This document shows positions 52,901-59,148 of a stretch of 64,000 bases of DNA, in pieces; within the stretch, counting starts at the first letter, position 1, and every line of letters starts with the position of its first letter. The position numbers were made by a program, and so were the translations under genes. A model generated the notes under the pieces. That model saw nothing but the letters and a program-made list of their open reading frames with translations. It made no database searches and had not been told where the DNA came from. Source of the DNA: Bacteroidia bacterium (GTDB lineage: Bacteria > Bacteroidota > Bacteroidia > UKL13-3); NCBI GenBank assembly GCA_023151275.1, contig JAKLJI010000008.1:61161-125160 (forward strand), in the 5' to 3' direction.

Positions 52901-53266
52901 ATGAAATTCTTAATTATTTTTGGATTAAGCCTCATAGCCGTTTCGGCCTCGGCTCAAAGTGCTGCTCAAATGCCGCCAATGGGTGCGGAAGCTCAGGGAC
53001 TTTCACCCTTTGAGCCACATGAAGTAGTTTCGTATGCACCCAAAGAAATGATAAGAAGGTTTGGAACCACCGGAAGGGTGTTCGATTACAGGGAGCTATC
53101 AGCCTTGCCGGTACGAAGCATAGATAAAATTGCTGGCCTCACCTTGGGAGTAGATGCTCATTTTAAAGGAGGCTTAATTATTCGCGGTGCCAAAGATGGT
53201 ACTGCTTATTTTGTAGATGGCGTGCGCGTGCGCTCCGGAGAAGCCGGTTTGCCCGGAGCATTTTAA
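52901..53266 (+). CDS. Small secreted protein resembling a lone TonB-receptor plug
   Basis: A 121-aa protein with a signal peptide (MKFLIIFGLSLIAVSASAQ). The C-terminal half, DYRELSALPVRSIDKIAGLT through GGLIIRGAKDGTAYFVDGV, is like the plug of TonB-dependent receptors (IRG...YFVDGVRV), but there is no barrel and the frame ends at GLPGAF with a stop. No out-of-frame barrel follows; the next 580 bases are non-coding. It could be a genuine small protein or a truncated receptor. Confidence 0.65.
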   Translation: MKFLIIFGLSLIAVSASAQSAAQMPPMGAEAQGLSPFEPHEVVSYAPKEMIRRFGTTGRVFDYRELSALPVRSIDKIAGLTLGVDAHFKGGLIIRGAKDGTAYFVDGVRVRSGEAGLPGAF

Positions 53267-53492
53267 GAATGCAGGGCTGCAGTTTTAAAAGCTTGTCCAG
53301 CCCAATTGCCCCATGCTTGAAAAGGTTCTTGGTCTTGCTCAAAAAGGGTAGGAGTAGGGCCCCCAAAAATGCGCAAACCTAAGCACCCCTAAAATGGGCT
53401 AGTGTCTAAAATGATAAAGCCGGCCAGGATTTGATTTGTCCGCAGGCTACCCTATAATTCACAAAGATTGACCTATCTTACATAAGGTCTCG

Positions 53493-53606
53493 TCTCTTTC
53501 TGTTTCTCTTTCCCTTTCTCATTCTTCCTCTCCTCTTTCCCTTTCTCTTCACTCTTTCTTCTTCTTCCTTTCTCTTCACTCTTTCTTCTTCTCGCCTTTC
53601 CCGGCC
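53493..53606. repeat. Polypyrimidine tract with 27-bp tandem duplication
   Basis: An almost pure C/T stretch on the plus strand. CCTTTCTCTTCACTCTTTCT begins at 53540 and again at 53567, a 27-bp tandem copy. A 17-bp piece (53496-53512) recurs exactly at 53813-53829. Such tracts can form triplex DNA. The whole 53267-53973 spacer (707 bases) has no credible gene; it holds this tract, GC-rich copy B and a second pyrimidine tract. Confidence 0.75.
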
Positions 53607-53639
53607 ATCAAAATCCCAAAAACTTGCGAAACTTACGTG

Positions 53640-53785
53640 GGCCGGGTCGGGTCATCCGCTTGTACTCCGCGGAGGCCGGCTTAAGCGTTTTAAGCTGCCG
53701 GTAGTGGCTTTCTGCCGGCAGCCTTCCCGGCAGCAAAACGCTAAAAGCCGCCCCCTTGCGGGGTACCGCTCCTGCCCCTAAGGCA
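53640..53785. repeat. GC-rich structured intergenic element, copy B
   Basis: TCCGCTTGTACTCCG (53655-53669) and CGGGGTACCGCT (53759-53770) repeat the end motifs of copy A at 24059-24215, and CCCCTAAG follows the latter. Inside, 53684-53701 pairs with 53727-53742 with a two-base bulge. The element lies between two pyrimidine tracts sharing a 17-bp direct repeat. Confidence 0.65.
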
Positions 53786-53805
53786 AAACCTCACAAAGCA
53801 CATAA

Positions 53806-53855
53806 CTCTTTCCTTTCTGTTTCTCTTTCTTTCTCTCCTTCTCCTTCTTGCGCTC
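53806..53855. repeat. Second polypyrimidine tract
   Basis: C/T-rich plus-strand run ending 118 bases before the integrase ATG; shares 17 bp with the tract at 53493. Confidence 0.65.
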
Positions 53856-53973
53856 TATTTATATAACACGCTACTCCAGACCTCATATTAACAGAAAAAT
53901 TAAACGTAATGTAAACGTTTATAAACGACTAGAAGCTAAGTCAAATAGGATATTGCAAAGAGAAACAAATCTT

Positions 53974-55119
53974 ATGGCACAACGAATAACACTAACCCAT
54001 ATTCAATGGCGAAATGCATCCTGGATTCAAATCAAACCGGAAGGGTACATTGAAGGCCTATCTTCACTTATCAAAAATATCAAAGGCTGGGCATATCATT
54101 CCGAAACAGGCTGGCGAGTACCCTACTCAGTAGAATCGTATCAGCATTTGCGAAACCAATTGCGGAACCTGGAAATATGGATAGATAAGGAAAAGAAAAC
54201 CATTCAAACACAGGTTGAAAATCTCCCAACCAAATTAGAACTAACAGAAGAGGAAAAACTTGCCATTCTAAAGCTAATTGAAAAGACTACTATCAAAAGG
54301 TATAGTCAGAACACCACACGAACCTACCGTACATGTTTGGAGTTTTTCTTCATGCAAAGGACCAGGCCCTTATGCTTGTTGGACACGGAGGAAATTAGAC
54401 TATTTCTACTTAAGCAGATAAAAGAAAAGAAATGGAGTGAAGCCACTCAAAATAGCTACCTGAATGCCATAAAATTCTATGTTGAACACTTTACCAAACT
54501 CGATATCAACTGGAAAGATTTCAGACCTAAAGAACCTAAACAGTTACCTGGCGTGCTTTCTGAAGAAGAGGTAGTAAAACTATTCAACGCTTGTACAAAC
54601 GAAAAGCATAAAACGATTTTGATGCTTATTTACTCAGCAGGACTTCGACTGAACGAACTTTTGCAATTGAGAAAGGACGACATTCATACCGGGAGAAAGG
54701 AAATATTTATCAAATCGGGGAAAGGAAAAAAGGACCGAATTAGTATATTAGCTGATAAGATGACTACCCAACTGAAATTGTATTTAAAAGAATATAAGCC
54801 CAGGTATTGGCTAATTGAAGGAGCAGAAGGAGGCCCTTACTCTGCCCGTAGTGTTCAACAAATTCTTAGAAAGGCTGTTGCGGATTCGGGAATAAACCCA
54901 TTAGCAACCGTACATACTTTAAGGCATAGTTTTGCTACCCATTTGCTGGAACGAGGAACAGATATTCGGTATATCCAAGACTTACTGGGACATAGCTCAA
55001 TAAAAACCACAGAGATATACACCCATATTACCCAAAAGGGAGGAAAAACCATTCAAAGCCCCTTAGATCAACTCGATTGCGCATCTAGGCAAATAGACGC
55101 AACTGAGTTGCGCAAATAA
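53974..55119 (+). CDS. Tyrosine recombinase, integron-integrase-like
   Basis: A 381-aa site-specific recombinase with all catalytic residues: Arg225 in AGLRLNELLQL, Lys in IKSGKGKKDR, His314/Arg317 in VHTLRHSFATHL, His in LLGHSSIKTT and Tyr349 in IYTH. An N-terminal region (about residues 1-95; IQIKPEGY, WAYHSETGWRVPY) precedes the core-binding SAM-like domain. The tail IYTHITQKGG...QSPLDQL is like IntI (IYTH...GG...SPLD), but the extra IntI segment before the HxxR box is missing. It reads toward an attC/cassette array starting five bases after its stop. ATG 53974 is chosen; the frame opens at a TTG at 53848. Confidence 0.93.
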   Translation: MAQRITLTHIQWRNASWIQIKPEGYIEGLSSLIKNIKGWAYHSETGWRVPYSVESYQHLRNQLRNLEIWIDKEKKTIQTQVENLPTKLELTEEEKLAILKLIEKTTIKRYSQNTTRTYRTCLEFFFMQRTRPLCLLDTEEIRLFLLKQIKEKKWSEATQNSYLNAIKFYVEHFTKLDINWKDFRPKEPKQLPGVLSEEEVVKLFNACTNEKHKTILMLIYSAGLRLNELLQLRKDDIHTGRKEIFIKSGKGKKDRISILADKMTTQLKLYLKEYKPRYWLIEGAEGGPYSARSVQQILRKAVADSGINPLATVHTLRHSFATHLLERGTDIRYIQDLLGHSSIKTTEIYTHITQKGGKTIQSPLDQLDCASRQIDATELRK

Positions 55120-55132
55120 ATAAGTTACCAGC
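55100..55132 (+). other. attI-like insertion point of the cassette array
   Basis: The core GTTACCAGC (55124-55132) lies five bases after the integrase stop and matches the cassette-1 3' core GCTGGTAAC (55738-55746) by exact reverse complement. Just upstream is GCAACTGAGTTGC (55100-55112), an inverted repeat that could be part of a recombinase site. The primary attachment site is inferred to be here. Confidence 0.6.
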
Positions 55133-55865
55133 AAGGCTAAACGACAGAAAACAATGAACTACGACTTTTTCGCAGATAAGGCAGACAAATTGGAAATTCT
55201 TGACTTTATTTTCAAGGACACTGACTTGCACGTTTACGACTTAGGTTCACCATACGGACAAGAGATTTGCGAATACAAAACAATTGACGAAATATCCTCG
55301 AAGTTTGACCTCGAAATAGAAGAATTCGGAACGACATTTCAACTCTGGACACCACGACATAAAGGCAAGCCCGTTTTCAAAAAAGTTGACCTTGACCCAA
55401 AACGTTGCAATGGACATACGTTTCGTTATGCGACAGAAGGTTGGGGACTTATTCAATTGTATTTCGGTGGACTGAAAAATAACGAGCTTAAACATTCTTA
55501 CATCGGACATTTTAACGAAAAGGGAGCATTAAAATGGGAAGGCACTAATAAAGTAAATGGACTTGTTAGTTCTTGGGACTGGAAAGAAATTCAAGCGACA
55601 TCAAGAAAATTAAAGTATCAAATTCACAATAAACTGGCGAAAAGAAATATTGGAAGTTTTGGGGTTTTATCTGGAGCAGACAAACTTGAATCACAAGGAA
55701 TAAAACTAAGATGAAAGAACAACGAACAGAAAGCCCAGCTGGTAACAGCACCTACAAGAAATTGGCGGTTCAGTGGTTAAATGATGCTTTGTGCTTCGTA
55801 TTAAGTTCAGTGGTGACAGACAGTTTTCGTCTCCGAAATCGCCAACTTCTTGTAGCTGCAAAACG
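55125..55865 (+). mobile_element. Integron gene cassette 1
   Basis: A 741-bp unit running from the T of the core GTTACCAGC to the G of the next core. It holds one ORF, starting 30 bases after the core, and ends in attC1. The cassette's 5' core and its own 3' core (GCTGGTAAC) are perfect complements, as expected of a circular cassette. Confidence 0.78.
55154..55714 (+). CDS. Cassette 1 hypothetical protein
   Basis: A 186-aa soluble protein with no signal peptide or membrane helix. I do not recognise a family. It is moderately basic and rich in aromatic residues (FRYATEGWGLIQLYFGG, NGLVSSWDWKEIQATSRKL), with a compact mixed alpha/beta look. The ATG follows a short AT-rich leader (ACAGAAAACA). 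It is the only gene in its cassette, typical of integron cargo. Toxin, immunity or enzyme roles cannot be told apart. Confidence 0.78.
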   Translation: MNYDFFADKADKLEILDFIFKDTDLHVYDLGSPYGQEICEYKTIDEISSKFDLEIEEFGTTFQLWTPRHKGKPVFKKVDLDPKRCNGHTFRYATEGWGLIQLYFGGLKNNELKHSYIGHFNEKGALKWEGTNKVNGLVSSWDWKEIQATSRKLKYQIHNKLAKRNIGSFGVLSGADKLESQGIKLR

Positions 55866-55873
55866 TTATGGGC
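55738..55873 (+). other. attC1 recombination site, 136 bp
   Basis: Left arm: R'' GCTGGTAAC, then CCTACAAGAAATTGGCGG (55751-55768). Right arm: CGCCAACTTCTTGTAG (55840-55855), then R' GTTATGGGC (55865-55873). The inner arms pair with two mismatches, and the R boxes of neighbouring cassettes match only across a cassette, as in integron attC. About 70 bases lie between the arms. Confidence 0.82.
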
Positions 55874-55899
55874 AACCTTAAACAACAGACACGTAAACA

Positions 55900-56532
55900 A
55901 TGAACTTTGAATTAGCAGACAAATTATACGGACTTCTCGAAAGTAATAAACTTGACGAAGCAATTGTTTTGACCGAACAGGAACTTAGAGAAATTCCGAC
56001 AACTAATTTTCATAAAATTCTCGACAGAAACATATTGCATTTAACTTCTGACTTGGCAAAACATATAAGCGAGTTTGATATATCAACAAGAAAATTTTTG
56101 AAGAAAAAACAGGGGTTCATAAAAAATCTATTCGGTTCGGGAAATGAAATTAAACCTGCGGCTTACTATTGTGAGATGAACGGTTTTACAATCAACTATG
56201 ATCGTTGGTATATAGACCTGTTTTCATTTGAAAATTACAGTTTGACAGATTGGGAATGGTTATCGGACTTTTATGACTCGTCAGCAAATGACTTGACTAT
56301 TACAGGATTTGAAGACATTCAAAAAGTTTTTGAAGACGTTCACGAAAACAACAGATTTGAAGAGCCAAATATCGACAAAGCATATGGAGTATGTGAACTT
56401 TTAGTAATTCTAAGACTTCAAGAATTATTCAGAGAAGCTTACAAACCAAACAAAGACGTTTGGAGAAACATACCAATGTTTGTGACAGCTCACGACTACG
56501 ACTTAATTTATAAAGCAAATAGAGACGAATGA
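55900..56532 (+). CDS. Cassette 2 hypothetical protein
   Basis: A 210-aa soluble acidic protein with no signal peptide. It begins with helical stretches (ELADKLYGLLESNKLDEAIVL, NFHKILDRNILHL), then YCEMNGFTINYDRWYIDLF and a helical end with KAYGVCELLVILRLQELF. I recognise no family. The ATG follows the same kind of AT-rich leader as cassette 1, 34 bases after the core. Single-gene cassette cargo. Confidence 0.78.
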   Translation: MNFELADKLYGLLESNKLDEAIVLTEQELREIPTTNFHKILDRNILHLTSDLAKHISEFDISTRKFLKKKQGFIKNLFGSGNEIKPAAYYCEMNGFTINYDRWYIDLFSFENYSLTDWEWLSDFYDSSANDLTITGFEDIQKVFEDVHENNRFEEPNIDKAYGVCELLVILRLQELFREAYKPNKDVWRNIPMFVTAHDYDLIYKANRDE

Positions 56533-56543
56533 CAAGAAAGGCA

Positions 56544-56664
56544 GCCCATAACAGCACCTACAAGAAATTGGCGGTTCAGTGGTTAAATGAAACTTTGTGC
56601 TTCGTATCAAGTTCAGTGGTGGTAGACAGTTTTCGTCTCCGAAATCGCCAACTTCTTGTAGCTG
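56544..56664 (+). other. attC2, left part (interrupted by IS3 element)
   Basis: R'' GCCCATAAC, then CCTACAAGAAATTGGCGG and the middle as in attC1, ending at TTGTAGCTG. The remaining 15 bases (CCAACCGTTAGTGGC) are at 58225-58239. Joined without the IS and one copy of the target duplication, the site is 136 bp, the same length as attC1 and aligned without gaps. Confidence 0.82.
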
Positions 56665-56718
56665 TGTCTCGTCCTGAAATAGGTTGACAAAAAATCAACT
56701 TAAATTAGGACAAGAAAA

Positions 56719-57054
56719 ATGGAAAAGTACGATCAAAATTTAAAAGAGCGGGTAATTGCAGATTACCTCTCGGGTGGCGGAACGTATCGCCAGTTGCAAG
56801 GCAAATATGGCATTGATTTTCGCTTGATACACCAGTGGGTTCAAGCGTTTAAGGGTTCAAACACCAATACGATGAAGCCGTCCAAACAGCAAAATGTAAA
56901 GCTAGATGAGGATTTACCGAGGGAGGTAAAGCAACTACAGGAAGAACTGCGGCAGGCAAGGCTTTACAATAAGCTGCTGGAAGCCTTGGTGGATATAGGT
57001 AAGGAAAAATACGGGATCGACCTGCGAAAAAAGAATGGCACCAAGCAATCTTGA
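56719..57054 (+). CDS. IS3-family transposase OrfA
   Basis: A 111-aa helix-turn-helix protein (KERVIADYLSGGGTYRQLQGKYGIDFRLIHQWVQAF) with a C-terminal coiled coil (KQLQEELRQARLYNKLLEALVDI). It binds IS ends. Its 3' end contains the A6G heptamer AAAAAAG (57027-57033) in the frame A-AAA-AAG, at which a -1 shift joins it to OrfB. Confidence 0.93.
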   Translation: MEKYDQNLKERVIADYLSGGGTYRQLQGKYGIDFRLIHQWVQAFKGSNTNTMKPSKQQNVKLDEDLPREVKQLQEELRQARLYNKLLEALVDIGKEKYGIDLRKKNGTKQS

Positions 57055-57968
57055 AGGTGGAGCAATGCGAGCCTAACCGGGTTACCGGTTTGTGTTGCTC
57101 ATTGCTTGGTTATAGCAGGCAGGCGTATTATCAGTTCCAAAAACAACAAGAAAAGGAAGCATTTCAATCAGAACTCATTGTTCAAGAAGTGCTTAAGCAT
57201 CGTAAACTTCAAAAGCGTATTGGCGGTAGAAAACTCTTTGGTATGATGAATAGCTTTCTGCATCAACACGCCATTGGTATGGGTAGAGATGCTTTCTTCG
57301 ATGTACTGCGGGCGTATGGATTACTGGTGCGTATCCGCAAGCGAAAGGCAAAAACTACCGATAGCAATCACCCATATCGCAAGTATCCGAACCTGATTAA
57401 GGAGTTCATCCCTATTGCTCCCAACCAGCTTTGGGTGTGCGATATTACCTATATTGTTATGGGTGATGGATTTGGCTACTTGAGTTTGATTACAGATGCT
57501 TACAGTCGGAAAATAGTAGGCTTTTGTTTACACAAAACGCTTTCTGCACAAGGCACTATAGCCGCTTTGAAGCAAGCACTAAAGAACAACCCTAACACCA
57601 AAGGATTGATACATCATAGCGATAGAGGCGTGCAGTATTGCTGCCATGAGTATGTAGAAATACTCCAAAGCAAGCACATCAAAATCTCTATGACCGAAAA
57701 TGGAGACCCGCTGGAAAATGCGATTGCTGAAAGGGTAAACGGTATCTTGAAAACTGAACTTTTAAAAGAGCGTTTCCATTCGTTTGCAGAGGCACAAGAA
57801 GCCATAGCAATTGCTATTAGCACCTATAACCATCTTCGACCACACAACAGTATTGGTAATCTAACGCCTTTTGAGGCTCATTCCCTCAACCGCAGCGTGT
57901 TACCAAAACGATTATGGAAAAACTATTATCAACCAAAACAGAAGGAGGTAGTAATGGCTGAAGATTAG
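57051..57968 (+). CDS. IS3-family transposase OrfB (DDE)
   Basis: A 305-aa integrase-core transposase. DDE residues: QLWVCDITYI, LIHHSDRGVQY and DPLENAIAERVNGIL. An HTH-21-like N-terminal part (CCSLLGYSRQAYYQFQKQQ) precedes it. The frame begins in the -1 frame of orfA, open from 57033, so the active product is probably an OrfAB fusion made by frameshifting. The nominal start at 57051 is a TTG. Confidence 0.93.
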   Translation: MKVEQCEPNRVTGLCCSLLGYSRQAYYQFQKQQEKEAFQSELIVQEVLKHRKLQKRIGGRKLFGMMNSFLHQHAIGMGRDAFFDVLRAYGLLVRIRKRKAKTTDSNHPYRKYPNLIKEFIPIAPNQLWVCDITYIVMGDGFGYLSLITDAYSRKIVGFCLHKTLSAQGTIAALKQALKNNPNTKGLIHHSDRGVQYCCHEYVEILQSKHIKISMTENGDPLENAIAERVNGILKTELLKERFHSFAEAQEAIAIAISTYNHLRPHNSIGNLTPFEAHSLNRSVLPKRLWKNYYQPKQKEVVMAED

Positions 57969-58462
57969 GTTTTCTCAGGCATTTGGGCTTCTAAAGTAAT
58001 TCAACAAAAAAGCCGGATATTACTACCCGACTTCAAAAAACGAATTACTTCGTCAGCCACCGATTTATTTCCTGGCAGGTTGCTCCTCAGCAGAGCCTGC
58101 TTCCGCTTTCATCGGTAATGCAATATTAAAAGTTGTAAAGCAGATTTAGGATTAAAAACTAAATGTAAATTTGTGTCAGTGTTAACATCAAAAAATTGTC
58201 AACTTTTTTTAGGACGAGACACTGCCAACCGTTAGTGGCAATGACAGGACGACTACCCGAACCGACACTTCGACACCTGACCAGACAACAGTCCGACACA
58301 GAAAAAAATAAAAAATACCCAACGCACAGGAAAGGAAATTTTTTGCCAACGCATTTGGCACATTTGGTTTTTCCCGACACACAAACCAACGCTTCAAAAA
58401 ACCAAAAGAGCCAAGCCGACCAAAGCCCACCCACCACCCCAAACTATTTTTAAAACATTTTC

Positions 58463-58470
58463 TAACTTTG
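58463..58470 (+). promoter_or_regulatory. -7 box TAACTTTG of the metal operon
   Basis: An exact TANNTTTG match 29 bases before the AraC gene start at 58500. No clear -33 box, but the setting suits a regulated promoter. Confidence 0.45.
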
Positions 58471-58499
58471 TAACGAAATAACGTGAGTAAGAAATAAAT

Positions 58500-59063
58500 A
58501 TGACAACACTCTTTATTAAAAATATGGTTTGCAACCGTTGTATTATGGTGGTGCAAAATGAATTGGATAAATTGGACTTTGATGTAAAGAATATCAAATT
58601 AGGGGAAGTTATGCTTGCCAAAGAACCCACACCCGAAGAAAAAAGCAATTTAGATAAGGTTTTAATTCCATTGGGTTTTGAAATCATTGACGATAAAAAA
58701 AGCCGTATCATTGAGCAGATAAAGAATATAATTATTGACTTGGTACATCATCAGGACAACGATATTAAAACCAATCTTTCAGATGTATTAAGCAGTAAGT
58801 TATACCACGATTATAATTATTTATCCAACCTTTTTTCAGAAGTAGAGGGTACAACCATTGAAAAATATTTTATTGCCCAGAAGATAGAAAAGGTAAAAGA
58901 ACTATTGGTATATGATGAATTGTCTTTGAGTGAAATTGCCTTTCGTCTGAACTATTCGAGTGTGGCGTATTTAAGCAATCAATTCAAAAAAGTAACAGGG
59001 CTAACACCGAGCCATTTCAAACAAATAAAGGTAGATAAAAGGAAGCCGGTAGACAGTTTGTAA
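58500..59063 (+). CDS. AraC-family regulator with HMA-like N-terminal domain
   Basis: A 187-aa regulator. Residues 1-70 look like a heavy-metal-associated fold (LFIKNMVCNRCIMVVQNELD, CNRC at 11-14), and residues about 85-180 are an AraC double HTH (DVLSSKLYHDYNYLSNLFSE, LSEIAFRLNYSSVAYLSNQFKKVTG). The metal domain on a DNA-binding protein suggests direct copper sensing. It precedes copA by 86 bases and probably activates it. The N-terminus is a short HMA rather than a classic cupin. Confidence 0.88.
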   Translation: MTTLFIKNMVCNRCIMVVQNELDKLDFDVKNIKLGEVMLAKEPTPEEKSNLDKVLIPLGFEIIDDKKSRIIEQIKNIIIDLVHHQDNDIKTNLSDVLSSKLYHDYNYLSNLFSEVEGTTIEKYFIAQKIEKVKELLVYDELSLSEIAFRLNYSSVAYLSNQFKKVTGLTPSHFKQIKVDKRKPVDSL

Positions 59064-59148
59064 ATCTTACAAATCAATCCCAAAATTCCACAATAGCCAC
59101 CACTATTATAATTGCCAACTTTGCAGTGTTAATTAAAACAATCGCAAA

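Larger units (their letters stand above)
55866..56664 (+). mobile_element. Integron gene cassette 2 (left part, split by IS)
   Basis: Begins at the T of GTTATGGGC; its own 3' core GCCCATAAC (56544-56552) is the exact reverse complement. Without the IS it would be 806 bp, the last seven bases being at 58225-58231. It carries one ORF. Confidence 0.78.
56665..58221 (+). mobile_element. IS3-family insertion sequence, complete, 1557 bp
   Basis: Terminal inverted repeats TGTCTCGTCCT... at the left (56665) and AGGACGAGACA at the right (58211-58221), both continuing to GTTGACAA/GTCAAC. The 3-bp target duplication CTG is at 56662-56664 and 58222-58224. It carries orfA and orfB with a frameshift signal. 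Both orfs look intact, so it may be a recent insertion into attC2. Confidence 0.95.

Noticed and set aside
56540..58240. attC2 as two separate sites
   Set aside because: The two parts fit exactly once the IS and one CTG copy are removed, so it is one interrupted site.
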